Of a stretch of DNA of 64,000 nt, positions 47,233-58,018 are shown piece after piece. Under the pieces are notes generated by a model. It saw only the letters and a program-made list of their open reading frames with translations. It was not told where the DNA came from and searched no databases. This stretch comes from Pseudomonadota bacterium. Its GTDB lineage: Bacteria; Pseudomonadota; Gammaproteobacteria; Burkholderiales; JAJZQI01. The translations under genes were made by a program, and so were the position numbers. The stretch lies in NCBI GenBank assembly GCA_021851875.1, contig JAJZQI010000012.1, positions 1 to 64,000 on the forward strand, given 5' to 3'. Position 1 is the first letter of the stretch. Every line of letters begins with the position of its first letter.

Positions 47233-48035
47233 ACATCTGGCAGCCGCCGCCCTGGCGGCCCGAGTTCTGGGGCGAATCGCCCGCCTTTCTGCCGTTTGCT
47301 TTTTTGCAGCCCCTGTTTGAGGATAAGGCGTCGCCTACCGCCGAGGCATTGAACAGGCTGGCCGGCCGCTTGCCCGACTGGCCGACCACGGCGCAAGGGC
47401 AGCCGATACATTTTGTCGACCAGATTGCTACTGAGCGGCTGGCTTATGAGCGGCATATTTTCGCCACCGGCGAGGTGCCAACCCGCGCGGACAATTGGCA
47501 CGATTTCTTCAATGCGCTGGTGTGGCTGGCGTTTCCACGCACCAAGGCGGCATTGAATGCCGCGCACATTGCCGCCATGAAATCGTCGCAGCAGGGGCGG
47601 GGCAGGCGCCGCGATGCACTGACGCTGTTCGATGAAAGCGGGGTGCTGGTGGTGTCGTCGGCGCCGGATTTGCTGGAGGGGTTGCGTCGGCATGAATGGC
47701 GTCAAGTGTTCTGGCAGGAGCGTGAGCGTCTGCTACGACAGGCGAGCTGCTGGGTTTTCGGCCACGCCATTCTGGAAAAGCTGCTGCAGCCGTATCTTGG
47801 CCTGACAGCCAAAGCCTGGCTGATTCACCTGCCGGAGGCGTATTTTGCCCTGCCGCCGGCACAGCAGCGCCTGCAATTGGATGCCTGGCTGGCGACGCAG
47901 GTGGCGAACGGCGCGTTACAGCAGCCGCAGGAGCTGCGGCCGTTGCCGGTACTGGGCTGGCCCGGTTGGGACGGTCGCAATGGCGAGCCGAGCTACTATG
48001 ACAACACGGCTTATTTCCGGCCTGCGTCCTGCTGA
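47226..48035 (+). CDS. DUF3025-family protein
   Basis: A 269-residue protein of the DUF3025 family. Landmarks are WHDFFNALVWLAFPRTKAAL and DALTLFDESGVLVVSS, then WVFGHAILEKLLQPY. Function is unknown. Start is a GTG at 47226 (another at 47223), overlapping the reductase stop. Its 3' end overlaps the convergent gene by 25 bp. Confidence 0.85.
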   Translation: MVNIWQPPPWRPEFWGESPAFLPFAFLQPLFEDKASPTAEALNRLAGRLPDWPTTAQGQPIHFVDQIATERLAYERHIFATGEVPTRADNWHDFFNALVWLAFPRTKAALNAAHIAAMKSSQQGRGRRRDALTLFDESGVLVVSSAPDLLEGLRRHEWRQVFWQERERLLRQASCWVFGHAILEKLLQPYLGLTAKAWLIHLPEAYFALPPAQQRLQLDAWLATQVANGALQQPQELRPLPVLGWPGWDGRNGEPSYYDNTAYFRPASC

Positions 48036-49066
48036 TTGAACTGCTCGATACATTTTTTCAGCGAATTTTCTGCACCGCCGCCGCCCAGTTGGCAATCCAT
48101 GCCTTTCTGGTCGCCGCCGCCGATGACGCCCGAGTTGCCGTTTACGGGTGCGCTTGCCGCGGCTGTCGAGGTGCTGCCTTCTTTTAGCCGCTTGTTTTCC
48201 GCTTCGAGCTGCTGGTTCTTTTTCACCAGTGCTTCATATTGCTGTTGCAGCGAACCGGTGCCGCTTGCGGCTGCGGCGGTTGCGGGAGTCGCAGCATGGG
48301 CGGCGGTGGCCTTGGCGGATTCTGTCGCGTGCCGGCTGGCGGGCGGCGCGTGAGCGGCCGCTTCCGGCGGGGGGGCGGACGGGGTTTTGTGCTCGTTGCC
48401 GCCGAGGAACAGGCCGACAATAAAGAAACTCAGGCCGGCCAACAGCAGCAGGGCCAACAAACCCAGGCCGATGATGATGCCTTTGCGCAGGTACCAGGGC
48501 GGGTGATATGCCTCTTCTTCATCCAGGCTGGCAATGCTGTCCATCGAGGGTAGCGTGTCGAGCCCGCTGTCTGCTTCGCTCTTGCGCCGCCGGAAACCAC
48601 GAAACAGGCCAAGGATGCGCTGCATGAGGGAAATCTTGCCGATTTCCTCGGCGACGGCGTCGGGGACTTCTGGCAGGCTGCTCGGTGGCGGCGCCGGCTC
48701 GCTGGCGGTCGGCTTGGGGAGTGAATGGTCGGGCGCCTCAATCACTTCCAGGCCGGCCAGGTCATCCTCGAAGGCCGGAGGAGGCGCCTCCGACGGGGCG
48801 GGCATGTTGTCCACCATGGCGGCCAGCTGTGCCAGTTCTGCGGAGAAGTCCTCTTCCTCCTCTCCGCCGCCGCCCCCCATGATCTCGCCGACATCAGGGA
48901 CGTGTTCGTCTTCCTCGGTAATGGCTTCGCGGATGACCTGGGTGGCGTTGAGGTCGGTGAATTCGTCCTTCTCGTTCTTGCCTGCAGGACCGTCGGGCAC
49001 CATTGCCTGGCACGCAAAGCGTGTCAGGAATTTATAGCCAAACCAATGTGCCAAGCCGTACTGCAT
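48011..49066 (-). CDS. Acidic single-pass membrane protein with coiled coil
   Basis: A 351-residue protein I do not recognise. The first part (about 1-190) is acidic and Pro-rich with a Gly run (EIMGGGGGEEEEDF). One helix follows (GIIIGLGLLALLLLAGLSFF, about 200-222), then an Ala/Pro-rich stretch and a short coiled coil (LQQQYEALVKKNQQLEAENK). It probably spans the inner membrane once, with the coiled coil in the periplasm. It may serve as an envelope scaffold; nothing shows more. Confidence 0.75.
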   Translation of the reverse strand: MQYGLAHWFGYKFLTRFACQAMVPDGPAGKNEKDEFTDLNATQVIREAITEEDEHVPDVGEIMGGGGGEEEEDFSAELAQLAAMVDNMPAPSEAPPPAFEDDLAGLEVIEAPDHSLPKPTASEPAPPPSSLPEVPDAVAEEIGKISLMQRILGLFRGFRRRKSEADSGLDTLPSMDSIASLDEEEAYHPPWYLRKGIIIGLGLLALLLLAGLSFFIVGLFLGGNEHKTPSAPPPEAAAHAPPASRHATESAKATAAHAATPATAAAASGTGSLQQQYEALVKKNQQLEAENKRLKEGSTSTAAASAPVNGNSGVIGGGDQKGMDCQLGGGGAENSLKKCIEQFNQQDAGRK

Positions 49067-49168
49067 CGTGTTTCCCCGTTTTTATCGCCAGTATAGATGA
49101 AGAGGGGCGATAAGAGTCAATAACAGTCAATGATATAATGCCGCTTTTGCCAATTCAGTATTCAGCCG

Positions 49169-50773
49169 ATGTCCAATCCAGCCATTGCCGCGGAAGTGAA
49201 GCGCCGCCGCACATTCGCCATCATCTCCCACCCCGATGCCGGTAAAACCACGTTGACCGAGAAGCTGCTGCTGTTTTCGGGCGCGATCCAGATGGCCGGT
49301 ACCGTGAAGGCCAAGAAAAGCGGCCGGCACGTGACCTCGGACTGGATGGAGATCGAGAAACAGCGCGGCATTTCCGTCGCCAGCTCGGTGATGCAGTTCG
49401 ATTACCGCGAGCACGTGGTAAACCTGCTGGACACCCCGGGCCACCAGGACTTCTCGGAAGACACCTACCGCGTGCTGACGGCGGTGGATTCCGCGCTGAT
49501 GGTGATCGACGCGGCCAAGGGCGTGGAAACGCAGACCATCAAGCTGCTGGACGTGTGCCGCTTGCGCGCCACGCCCATCATCACCTTCATGAACAAGTTC
49601 GACCGCGAGGCGCGCGATCCGCTGGAACTGCTGGACGAGGTCGAGTCGGTGCTGAAGATTCAGTGTGCGCCGATTACCTGGCCGATCGGCATGGGCAAGG
49701 AGTTCCGCGGTGTGTATCACCTGCAGAACGACGCGGTGCTGCTGTTTACGCCGGGCGAGGAAAAGCAGCACGACGTGCAGGAGATCATCGAGGGGCTGGA
49801 TAACCCGCGCCTGGACGAGTTGTTCCCCATGGAGGCCGAGCAGCTGCGCATGGAGGTGGATCTGGTACGCGGCGCATCGCATCCGTTTGATTATGAGGCG
49901 TTTCTGGCCGGCAAGCAGACGCCGGTGTTTTTCGGCTCGGCCATCAACAACTTCGGCGTGCGCGAGATTCTCAATGCGCTGGTCGACTGGGCGCCGCCGC
50001 CGCATGCGCGCGACGCCTCGGCGCGCAACGTCGAGCCGGACGAGGAAAAGTTTTCCGGCTTCGTGTTCAAGATCCAGGCCAATATGGACCCCGCCCACCG
50101 CGACCGCATCGCCTTCATGCGCGTGTGCTCGGGCAAGTTCGAGCCGGGCATGAAAATGAAGCATCTGCGGCTGGCCCGCGATTTCAAGGTGGGGAATGTG
50201 GTGACCTTCATGGCGCACCGGCGCGAGCATGTCGAATCGGCCTACGCCGGTGACATCATCGGTATCTACAACCACGGCAATGTGCAGATCGGCGACAGCT
50301 TCAGCGAGGGCGAGCCGCTGACGTACACCGGTATTCCTTTCTTCGCACCGGAATTGTTCCGCGTGGTGCGGCTGAAGAACCCGCTCAAGCTCAAGCAGCT
50401 GCAGAAGGGCCTGCAGCAGCTGGGCGAGGAGGGCGCGGTGCAGGTGTTTAAACCCGTATTAGGCAGCGACCTGATTCTGGGGGCGGTGGGTGTGCTGCAG
50501 TTCGAGGTGGTGGCGCACCGGCTGCAGACCGAATACGGGGTGGATGCCGTGTTCGAGAGCACCCCGGTGTACACAGCGCGCTGGGTGAGTTGCAAGGACA
50601 GCCGCAAGCTGGCGGATTTCGAGAAGAATCTGGTCAACAGCGTGGCGCACGACGCCTCCGGCAACCTGGCGTACCTCGCCACCTCCAGCGTCAACCTGGC
50701 GCTTACGCAGGAGCGCTGGCCCGACATCGAGTTCCACGCCACCCGCGAGCACGCAGCCAGGCTGAACGGCTGA
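49169..50773 (+). CDS. prfC: Peptide chain release factor 3
   Basis: A 534-residue GTPase that recycles RF1/RF2 from the ribosome after termination. G1 ([10 protein letters not shown]), G3 ([11 protein letters not shown]) and G4 (NKFD) motifs are clear, and [12 protein letters not shown] is the RF3 switch region. Domains II and III follow to the end. Length is standard. The DUF188 gene starts 8 bp after it. Confidence 0.97.
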   Translation: MSNPAIAAEVKRRRTFAIISHPDAGKTTLTEKLLLFSGAIQMAGTVKAKKSGRHVTSDWMEIEKQRGISVASSVMQFDYREHVVNLLDTPGHQDFSEDTYRVLTAVDSALMVIDAAKGVETQTIKLLDVCRLRATPIITFMNKFDREARDPLELLDEVESVLKIQCAPITWPIGMGKEFRGVYHLQNDAVLLFTPGEEKQHDVQEIIEGLDNPRLDELFPMEAEQLRMEVDLVRGASHPFDYEAFLAGKQTPVFFGSAINNFGVREILNALVDWAPPPHARDASARNVEPDEEKFSGFVFKIQANMDPAHRDRIAFMRVCSGKFEPGMKMKHLRLARDFKVGNVVTFMAHRREHVESAYAGDIIGIYNHGNVQIGDSFSEGEPLTYTGIPFFAPELFRVVRLKNPLKLKQLQKGLQQLGEEGAVQVFKPVLGSDLILGAVGVLQFEVVAHRLQTEYGVDAVFESTPVYTARWVSCKDSRKLADFEKNLVNSVAHDASGNLAYLATSSVNLALTQERWPDIEFHATREHAARLNG

Positions 50774-50780
50774 TTCCCTC

Positions 50781-51230
50781 ATGCAGATCTGGGTTGATGC
50801 GGACGCTTGTCCGGCGGTGGTCAAGGAGATCCTGTTCCGCGCGGCGGAGCGTTGGAAAATCAATACAACGTTGATTGCCAACCGGTTGTTGCGTACCCCG
50901 CCGTCTGCCTATATCACGGCCCGTCAGGTGCCGGGCGGCTTTGACGTGGCGGACGCGCGCATTGTGCAGGAGGTGCAAGCGGGCGATCTGGTGGTGACTG
51001 CCGATATTCCGCTGGCGGCGCAGGTGCTGGGCAAGGGCGGGCACGCGCTGAATCCGCGCGGGGAGTTTTATACCCCCGACAGCATCAATGAGCGGCTGAG
51101 CGTGCGCAACTTCCTCGAAGAATTACGCGGCAGCGGTGTGCAGACCGGCGGGCCGCCGGCGTTCAGTCAGGCCGACCGGAAGCAGTTTGCCGACCGGCTG
51201 GATGCCTTTCTGCAAAAGCAGCCGCGCTAG
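50781..51230 (+). CDS. YaiI/YqxD (DUF188) family protein
   Basis: A 149-residue protein of the UPF0178 family, which is related to PIN-like nucleases. The Asp-rich start [20 protein letters not shown] and [19 protein letters not shown] are the family motifs that would hold metal. Function unproven. It follows prfC in the same direction. Confidence 0.92.
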   Translation: MQIWVDADACPAVVKEILFRAAERWKINTTLIANRLLRTPPSAYITARQVPGGFDVADARIVQEVQAGDLVVTADIPLAAQVLGKGGHALNPRGEFYTPDSINERLSVRNFLEELRGSGVQTGGPPAFSQADRKQFADRLDAFLQKQPR

Positions 51231-51244
51231 CCTGCTACACCCCG

Positions 51245-52510
51245 TCACACTTCTTCCCAGCTCAAGTCGCAGCAGAAAACCCGTGTCTGACCGTTGGTTT
51301 GCAAGGCGATAGACAGCGTAATACACATGGTGGCACCAATAATCGACAGGTAGGGGCGCGTGATCTGAATGTGTTCGGGCTGTGCCATGGCTTTGCGGAA
51401 ATAATGCCGGCGTGACCAGATGGCGCCGCGGGCATCGGAAACGGGGGCGAAGCGGCGATCTTCCAGTTGGTTGCGGCCTGAGGGGATAATGTTCGGTTCG
51501 GTTTGCTGGCCTTCTTCATCCAGCAGGAAACAGCGTTCGACCAGCGGGTGTTGCAGCAATTCAGCACAGGAGTGGGATAAGCTGATGCCGTCGGCTACAC
51601 TCTGCGCCGCTCGGCCAAACAGGTCAACGTAATGCTGCAGGCGGGTGGCGGTCCGCTGCGACTCGGCCTCGTAGAACTCGCGATACTTGTTGCACAGGTG
51701 CGGAATGATCTGCATCGTGTCGGCATGCACGTCAATGCTGGCATGCGGCTTGCCCAGCAGATAGCCTTGCACCAGATCGATCCCCGCATCCATGGCCACG
51801 ATGGCCTGCGCTTCCGTTTCGATGCCTTCGCTCAGGGCCAGACTGCCGGACTCGTGGATCAGACCGACCAGATTGGGGAAGACGCGTCGGACAAACGGGT
51901 TTTCTTCTGCCTGGACGATGATGGAGCGATCCAGTTTGACGATGTCGGGACGGATGCGCCAGATGCGGTTGAAGTTGGAGTGTCCGGCGCCGAAGTCGTC
52001 GATGGCGATCAGGCAGCCCAGATCGCGGTAATAGCCGGCGGCCGTGACCAAGTCTTTCTCATCATCGATGGCATTTTCCAGAATTTCGATGACGACACGC
52101 TCGGGCGGGAAATTGTAATGCTCCAGCAGATGCTGGAAAAAAGCGCCGTATTTCTTGCCGCCCACGGCAACACGGGGATTCACATTCAGAAACAGCCAGT
52201 GTTCGTCTTCTTCCTGACGGGTGAAGTTGGCCAGATGCAGCTGGCGGCAGAGCCGGTCGAGCGCGACGGCTTCCGCTTCGTCATGGGCGCTGGTGGAAAA
52301 CAGGTGCAACGGCGATATCGGGTCACCTGCCGGCGTGTACGGGCGGATGAGCGCCTCATAACCCACCGGGCGGCGGTGGGCTATACTGTAGATCGGCTGG
52401 AACGCGCTGTCCAGTGTGTGTTGTTTGAAGCTGGCCGTGCTGTTCTTCTGACTGCCATTGTCGGCTTGCAACGGCGCCATGATGGGGGTAAATGGCGGCA
52501 TCATGTCCAT
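51245..52510 (-). CDS. EAL-domain cyclic-di-GMP phosphodiesterase with C-terminal sensor domain
   Basis: A 421-residue protein. The EAL domain (about 25-270) keeps the catalytic set: [41 protein letters not shown] and [10 protein letters not shown]. It should hydrolyse c-di-GMP to pGpG. The last 150 residues form a domain like the PAS/GAF-type C-terminus of YkuI-class proteins. No membrane segment. It overlaps the MCP gene by 10 bp, which suggests they work on one signal. Confidence 0.88.
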   Translation of the reverse strand: MDMMPPFTPIMAPLQADNGSQKNSTASFKQHTLDSAFQPIYSIAHRRPVGYEALIRPYTPAGDPISPLHLFSTSAHDEAEAVALDRLCRQLHLANFTRQEEDEHWLFLNVNPRVAVGGKKYGAFFQHLLEHYNFPPERVVIEILENAIDDEKDLVTAAGYYRDLGCLIAIDDFGAGHSNFNRIWRIRPDIVKLDRSIIVQAEENPFVRRVFPNLVGLIHESGSLALSEGIETEAQAIVAMDAGIDLVQGYLLGKPHASIDVHADTMQIIPHLCNKYREFYEAESQRTATRLQHYVDLFGRAAQSVADGISLSHSCAELLQHPLVERCFLLDEEGQQTEPNIIPSGRNQLEDRRFAPVSDARGAIWSRRHYFRKAMAQPEHIQITRPYLSIIGATMCITLSIALQTNGQTRVFCCDLSWEEV

Positions 52511-54663
52511 TGCTGTTTCGTCTTGATACTGACCTGAAAGCGGGCTATCAGGTTTTGCAGTTGCTTGGCTGTGTGGCCGACGGAATCGGTGCTGCCGCGT
52601 AAGTCGACCATGGCATAGCGCATTTTCTCGGTCGAGTCGCTCACGGTGCGGGCTTGTTGCACCTGCGTGTCGCTGCTGGAGCTGATTTCGTCCAGCGTGG
52701 ACAGCATGCGGCTGGCCATGTCGTGCAGCTCTCCCTTGTCCAATGCGGCGTCTTCCGCCATGCGCAGACCGTCTTCCATGCCGACCATGCCGTTTTCCAT
52801 GGTGCTCACCGCCAGACGGGCCTTGTTCTGGATATTGTCGATCATTTGACCGATCTGCTGCGTGGCAGCGCTGGTGCGCTCCGCCAGTTTGCGGACTTCA
52901 TCGGCTACCACGGCGAACCCGCGCCCCTGTTCGCCCGCCCGGGCTGCCTCAATGGCAGCGTTGAGCGCCAGCAGATTGGTCTGGCTGGCGATTTCGCTGA
53001 TCAAGCCGACGATCTGGCCGATTTCCTCGGTGTAACGGTTCAGATCCTGGATGGTGTTGGCCGATTCGGTGATCGCCTGGCGGATGCCCTGGGTTTTGTC
53101 GCGCACCAGCTGAAAATGCTGTTGCGACTGTACGGCGGCTTCGTCCATGCCGCTTTGCAGTTCATGTACGGTGCCGGAAGCGGTGCGCACCTTGTGTAAC
53201 TGATGCTCCAATTGCGACAGCATGTGGCGGATGGAGTCCAGCGCTTCTTCCGCCTTGGTGTTGGCATCGCCGTTCTTGTTGAGCATTTCCAGGGTGGTCG
53301 AACGCACCTGATGGGTCGCCTGGATGACTTGGACGATGATGCCTTCCAGGTTGTCGATAAAGCTGTTGATCCAGCGGCCCATGTCGCCGGTTTCGTCGTT
53401 GCTCAGCTTGTCTTGGTCGAGCCGCTGGCTGAGATTGCCGCCGCCTTCGGCAATTTCGCGGATCACGTCGGTCATGCGTGCCAGCCGTTTGGCGATACGG
53501 TTGCTGCCGAAACGGTAGAATACCCAGGCGCTGACGAGGAAGAATATCCCCGTGCCGGCTTGCGCCAGAGCCGGCGGCATGTCGATGACATAGGTCAGCG
53601 CCAGGTTGATGGCCCAGAGGACGAAAATGATGCCGAAATGCAGACGCATGAGCATGTAGTTGACCGAGCGCCGGCGATACACCTCTTCCAGGTCGGCCTC
53701 GCACAGCATGCCCCAACGGTCTTCCGAGCCTTCCAGCTGGAAGGTGACGCCGGCGCCGATGACCGGGATATGACGGTAATCGGAATAGCCCGGGTAGGTG
53801 ACGAACAGGTTCTGGCTATTGCGAATGGTCTCGCGCACGCCGGGGTGCAAGTCGTTGGTGGCCGGGTCGATGAAGCGCAGTTCCAATTCGGTATGGTGCT
53901 TGACGCGCACCACCCCCCAATCCGTATTGACGCCCTGTTTCAGGTTTTCACCCAGGCTGAAGGTGCTGTCTTCAAAACGGGAACGGGACAGCGCTGTGCC
54001 CTGCTCGATGGCAGGATCGAAACGCGCATTGACCATGAACAGGTAATTGTCGCCGGAGTCCTTGAAGATATGGCCGGCTTCACGCTGGATGAGGTCGCCC
54101 AGCACATCGTTCGGCACGCGGCCGCAGATGCTGCCGATGACTTTGTCGCCGCGTTTGATCGGCTGGTAGAACATCAGCGTAACGGCGTCATGGAAGCTCG
54201 ATGTGGAGGGGCCGATGCGTAATGTGAGGTCGTCGCAGTAAGGCCCATGCAGAAAGGGTTTGCTCAGGCCGTTGGCAACCGCGCGGTGATTCAGGTCGGC
54301 TTTGCCGACGTGCGGTGTGTAGGTGGATTGCACCACCGTGCCCTGCGGGTTGATGACGAATATTTCTGAAAAATCGGGCGCCTGGCTGCGTTTTTGTTCC
54401 AGCGCGTCAGGCGTGATTTGGCTCAGATCGCCGGGCAGTTCCGCTGCCAGCGTATTCAGCTGTTCCCATTGGGTTGAGGTCCAGGCCTTGAGGATGTTGA
54501 CGCGGGTGGCGGCAATGCCCTGAAAGGCTTTTTCCACTGTGGGATAGTGTTTCCGGTTGATCAAACAGCTCCAGCCAAGAACCAGTTTGCCATTCTTGCC
54601 GAACCAGGGCAGCCATTTCTTTTCTGCATGGCTGAGGTGCATGAGTGCGCTTTTTAGGGGCAT
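52501..54663 (-). CDS. Methyl-accepting chemotaxis protein with an N-terminal sensor before both membrane helices
   Basis: A 720-residue MCP. A Cache/PAS-like sensor (about 95-320, [20 protein letters not shown]) is followed by two helices (343-360 and 369-385), a HAMP region (about 386-440), and the signalling hairpin with tip [20 protein letters not shown] (557-577). I see no helix ahead of the sensor. If so, sensor and signalling parts are both cytoplasmic, unlike most Cache MCPs. An extreme C-terminal methylesterase-binding pentapeptide is absent. It precedes the overlapping EAL gene. Confidence 0.85.
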   Translation of the reverse strand: MPLKSALMHLSHAEKKWLPWFGKNGKLVLGWSCLINRKHYPTVEKAFQGIAATRVNILKAWTSTQWEQLNTLAAELPGDLSQITPDALEQKRSQAPDFSEIFVINPQGTVVQSTYTPHVGKADLNHRAVANGLSKPFLHGPYCDDLTLRIGPSTSSFHDAVTLMFYQPIKRGDKVIGSICGRVPNDVLGDLIQREAGHIFKDSGDNYLFMVNARFDPAIEQGTALSRSRFEDSTFSLGENLKQGVNTDWGVVRVKHHTELELRFIDPATNDLHPGVRETIRNSQNLFVTYPGYSDYRHIPVIGAGVTFQLEGSEDRWGMLCEADLEEVYRRRSVNYMLMRLHFGIIFVLWAINLALTYVIDMPPALAQAGTGIFFLVSAWVFYRFGSNRIAKRLARMTDVIREIAEGGGNLSQRLDQDKLSNDETGDMGRWINSFIDNLEGIIVQVIQATHQVRSTTLEMLNKNGDANTKAEEALDSIRHMLSQLEHQLHKVRTASGTVHELQSGMDEAAVQSQQHFQLVRDKTQGIRQAITESANTIQDLNRYTEEIGQIVGLISEIASQTNLLALNAAIEAARAGEQGRGFAVVADEVRKLAERTSAATQQIGQMIDNIQNKARLAVSTMENGMVGMEDGLRMAEDAALDKGELHDMASRMLSTLDEISSSSDTQVQQARTVSDSTEKMRYAMVDLRGSTDSVGHTAKQLQNLIARFQVSIKTKQQWT

Positions 54664-54873
54664 AATATTAAAATTTTAATTTTGTTAAATGGTTGCGATG
54701 CAAGTTGGGTATGTATAAGCATACTTTATGCCAGAGCTGCAACATAATGAAATATATTGTGAAATGTGCGCTGTTGAGGGATTTGTGATACTTGATTGTT
54801 TTTGTCTTGCACCGTTATGGTGCTCGAGTCCGGAGGGGCGAGGAGGAATGCACCAGAGTGGCCTCTGGCTCGA

Positions 54874-54898
54874 CCGTGATGCCATTGCGGCATCACGG
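54874..54898. other. Perfect hairpin downstream of the MBL gene
   Basis: CCGTGATGCC-ATTGC-GGCATCACGG, a 10-bp stem, 11 bp after the metallo-hydrolase stop. There is no clear T-run, so it may be a weak terminator or an RNA-stability element. Confidence 0.5.
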
Positions 54899-54909
54899 CA
54901 AGGAAGGCG

Positions 54910-55866
54910 TTATTTGCCCAGCGCTTCTTTTTCCATCAACAGATAAGTGTTGTAGGCATTGCGGCGATTGGCTGCGTCAAAAGCCGGCAAGTGGTTGTAG
55001 CGGTTCCAGTCCGTCTGGCCGTAGGCCTCCTCGAACGGCACAAAGTTGTCGACGGCCTTGCCCATCTGGGTGCGCAGATAAGCCAGATAATCGCGCGTGA
55101 ACGCCAGGTCCCTGGCGGCCTCGTAGGACACTTCGCCGTGTCCCGGCACCATGATGGCCGGGTGGAATGCCAGCAGCTTGTCGAGCGATGACAGCCATGC
55201 CTTGCTGTCGGCATCGCCCACATAAGGCACGCGACCTTTAAAGACGAGGTCGCCGGAATAGAGAACCCTGTCGGCTGGCACATAGACAGCCAGGTCTTCG
55301 CTGGTATGGGCTGGGCCTACATAGCGAATCTGGAAATGAATGCCGCCCAAAGTCAGTTCCGCATCGCCTGTGAGCCATTTGTCGGCCGGCAGCACGCGGG
55401 TGTTTTCGTCCACCCAGGGGTACAGTTCATCGCGCCGCTGGGCCAGCCTCTTTTCCAGCACATCGCCGACCAGATAGGCCTTGCCGTTTTCGTGCGCCCA
55501 GATTTCCGCGCCGGCCGCCTTGAAGGCTTGCAGGCCGTAGATATGGTCGGCGTGGTAGTGCGTGACGATGACGTATTTGATCGGTTTGCTGGTAACGCTG
55601 CGAATGAGCTTGATCATGGCTTGCCCCAGGGACGGTGTGCCCAGACTGTCGATAACCACGACCCCGGCGGGTGTGACGACGAAGCCGGCATTGGACATGA
55701 AGCCTTCATTCTCGGCCGAGGCGGCACCCGGCAGTCCCTGAATGTAGTAGCTGTGCGGCGCCACTTTGGTGGCCTGCATGTTTACCGTGACGGGCGGGTA
55801 GTCCTGCGCGAGGGCGAGCAGTGGCAGGCATGAAATGATGAAAAGAAGTTGCAGTAACGGGCGCAT
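54910..55866 (-). CDS. Exported metallo-beta-lactamase-fold hydrolase
   Basis: A 318-residue protein with a signal peptide (LLQLLFIISCLPLLALAQ). The dinuclear zinc motif VTHYHADHIYG is complete and later ligands are seen in YVGPAHTSEDL, LYSGDLVF and VPGHGE. It resembles the SoxH/quinoprotein-relay hydrolases that act in the periplasm on sulfur or methanol-linked substrates; the actual substrate is unknown. It follows the CMD gene by one base. Confidence 0.88.
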   Translation of the reverse strand: MRPLLQLLFIISCLPLLALAQDYPPVTVNMQATKVAPHSYYIQGLPGAASAENEGFMSNAGFVVTPAGVVVIDSLGTPSLGQAMIKLIRSVTSKPIKYVIVTHYHADHIYGLQAFKAAGAEIWAHENGKAYLVGDVLEKRLAQRRDELYPWVDENTRVLPADKWLTGDAELTLGGIHFQIRYVGPAHTSEDLAVYVPADRVLYSGDLVFKGRVPYVGDADSKAWLSSLDKLLAFHPAIMVPGHGEVSYEAARDLAFTRDYLAYLRTQMGKAVDNFVPFEEAYGQTDWNRYNHLPAFDAANRRNAYNTYLLMEKEALGK

Positions 55867-55867
55867 G

Positions 55868-56401
55868 TCAGAAATCGCTTTCGAGTTTAAAGGTGTTGTA
55901 AATGAGGTCGCTGGCAACCATGCGGGCGGCGTGACTGGCGGCATCAAGTATATCGTGGTCGTTCCAGCCCAGCTGGCGCAGCGCTTCGAGGTCATCTGCG
56001 GTGACGCTTTCCGGATGATCAACGGATTGCAGGGCAAACAGCAGCATGGCTTTGTCGCGCTCGGGCAGAGGGCTGGAGTCGGGCGCGCGTTTGAGCGCTT
56101 CGACCTGGCTCGCTGAGTGGCCATACAGATTGATCAGCATGCCGGCGTTGATGCCGACGCAGTAGGCGCAGTTGTGTTCGCTTGATACCAGCAGGCGAAT
56201 GGAGGCCAGCAGCGCGCCTGATAAAGTGGGGTGGTTCATGCTGTACTGCACCAGCTCCCATTGCTGGCCCAGCAGCAATGGCGAGGCGCTCCAGATGCGA
56301 AAGGCGCTGGGCACATGCCCCAGGGTTTTCTTGATCTCGGCGTAGATGCGCCCGACCTCGCCCGTAGCCTGGTCAGGGGCAATCTGCTTGAGCAGACTCA
56401 T
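55868..56401 (-). CDS. Carboxymuconolactone decarboxylase/AhpD-family protein
   Basis: A 177-residue protein of the CMD family. The redox-type motif CAYCVGINAGM is present (CxxC with a nearby His missing), and the helix HPTLSGALLASIRLLVSS before it is typical. AhpD-type members act as peroxidase partners. Start ATG at 56401, with GGAAGAC ahead. Coupled to the MBL gene. Confidence 0.88.
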   Translation of the reverse strand: MSLLKQIAPDQATGEVGRIYAEIKKTLGHVPSAFRIWSASPLLLGQQWELVQYSMNHPTLSGALLASIRLLVSSEHNCAYCVGINAGMLINLYGHSASQVEALKRAPDSSPLPERDKAMLLFALQSVDHPESVTADDLEALRQLGWNDHDILDAASHAARMVASDLIYNTFKLESDF

Positions 56402-56517
56402 GTCTTCCTCCGTGTGCTGATGGCACATTTCTCTTTTGTTATGACAGTATAGAAAAGCCGTGCGAAAGGAACAATGAGCAGAAAGTACCGCTTGAGATAG
56501 CATGGTAAAATCCGCAC

Positions 56518-57206
56518 ATGAGCCAAGTGATGCGCGCGATGCAGCTGAACAACGACTACTCCCTGCCGGCGGTGGTCGAGAGCGCCGCTTTGCCCTGGCT
56601 GTCTACTCCCATGCCGGGCGTAGAACGGCGCATGCTGGAACGCGACGGCGGCGAGGTGGCGGCGAGGTGGCGCGGGCGACATCCATCGTCCGCTATGCGC
56701 CGGCTGCGCATTGCAGCGCGCATGTGCACGAGCTGGGTGAGGAAATCATTGTGCTGGAAGGGGAGTTTGCCGACGAGCATGGCGTCTACCCGGCCGGCAC
56801 TTATCTCAAGAACCCTCCCGCTTCGTCGCATTCGCCTTATACGCAGAGCGGTTGCGTGCTGTTTGTCAAATTGCGCCACATGCAGCCGGACGATCTGCAA
56901 CAGGTGGTTGTGGATACCCGGACGGCTGAATGGCGACCCGGTCTGGTGCAGGGTCTAAGCGTTTTGCCATTGGCCGAATTCAAGGGCGAGCACACCGCCT
57001 TGGTGCGCTGGCAGCCGGGCGCCCTGTTGCAGGCCCACAAACACTGGGGCGGGGAAGAGATTTATGTGCTGGATGGCATATTCGAGGACGAACATGGCCG
57101 GTATCCGGCGGGTACCTGGCTGCGTAATCCGCATATGAGTCAACATGCGCCATTCAGCCGTGAGGGCTGCACCATCTATGTCAAAGTGGGGCATTTGCCC
57201 GCTTAG
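56518..57206 (+). pseudogene. Double-cupin (ChrR-like) gene frameshifted by an 11-bp duplication
   Basis: The protein should be MSQVMRAMQLNNDYSLPAVV to MLERDGGEVA, then RATSIVRYAPAAHCSAHVHE and two cupin barrels with metal His in HVHELGEEI and HKHWGGEEI. Instead the frame breaks at 56647-56668, where an 11-bp unit is present twice. Removing one copy restores DGGEVARATS. The remaining frames are intact, so the damage is recent or reversible. Functional relatives are ChrR-type anti-sigma or dioxygenase-like cupins. Confidence 0.8.
56647..56668 (+). repeat. 11-bp tandem duplication inside the cupin gene
   Basis: GGCGGCGAGGT occurs at 56647-56657 and again at 56658-56668. The extra copy shifts the frame by +11. 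Confidence 0.95.
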
Positions 57207-58018
57207 GCCGGTTCCCGGTCCGTTTCGCTGCTCGCGCCGCGCAGCTCCTGGCGAAAGCGCGACGGTGTCATGTGGAACCGTTCCCTGAAGGCCGTGCTGA
57301 AATTGCAGGCATTCTGAAAGCCGATTTGATCGGCGATTTCCTGTACCGACAGATCGGTATCGCTTAACAGTTTGCGGCCGTGTTGAATACGCTCTTCGCG
57401 GATAAAGGCGAAGACGGTCTGGCCCGTTTGCTGACGGAAAATCTGCGATAACTTCTTTTCATGCGTGCCCGTCATCCTGGCAATTTCACTCAAACTCGGG
57501 ATGGTGCGCAGGCGTTCGTTGATCAGTTTGGTGGCGGCGTTGAATACGGTGATGTCCGGATGATGCACCGTCGAGCTGGCGGCGGGTACGGCAACCTCCT
57601 TGCAGCGGGCGGCCAATTCCAGATGGATGCGGATGCGCGCCAGGACTTCTTCCGGCTCAAACGGCTTGGTGATGTAATCGACCGCACCGACGGTCAGGCC
57701 CTCGATGCGGTGTTCCGTTTGATTGTCTTGCGTGAGAAAAATAACCGGAATGTCGCGTGTTGCCGGATCGGCCTTGAGCAGTCTGCAGACGCTGAATCCG
57801 TCCATGCGGGGCAAGCGGGTTTCCAGCAGGATGAGTCCAGGCCGGGTCGCCAGGGCACGTTGATAGGCCTGTTTGCCGTCAAATGCCAAGGACAGTTTGA
57901 AATGGTGGGCGCGCAGCAAATCCATCAGTGTACGCTGTTCTTCGATTGCATGATCGACGATCAGGATGCCGGATTGTGCCACTTGTTGTTTTCCCTGCGC
58001 GGAATATATTGTGCTCAT
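57203..58018 (-). CDS. Receiver-AraC regulator with Glu in place of the phospho-Asp
   Basis: A 271-residue response regulator. The receiver (about 17-130) has LILLETRLPRMDGF where Asp66 should be; it is Glu. The acidic pair is reduced too (ILIVDHAIEE). The Thr and Lys switch residues (VIFLTQDN, ITKPFEP) remain. A linker leads to an AraC helix-turn-helix pair (about 165-265). Glu can mimic phospho-Asp, so it may be constitutively on, or respond to a ligand. Its end overlaps the broken cupin gene by 4 bp, convergently. Confidence 0.88.
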   Translation of the reverse strand: MSTIYSAQGKQQVAQSGILIVDHAIEEQRTLMDLLRAHHFKLSLAFDGKQAYQRALATRPGLILLETRLPRMDGFSVCRLLKADPATRDIPVIFLTQDNQTEHRIEGLTVGAVDYITKPFEPEEVLARIRIHLELAARCKEVAVPAASSTVHHPDITVFNAATKLINERLRTIPSLSEIARMTGTHEKKLSQIFRQQTGQTVFAFIREERIQHGRKLLSDTDLSVQEIADQIGFQNACNFSTAFRERFHMTPSRFRQELRGASSETDREPA

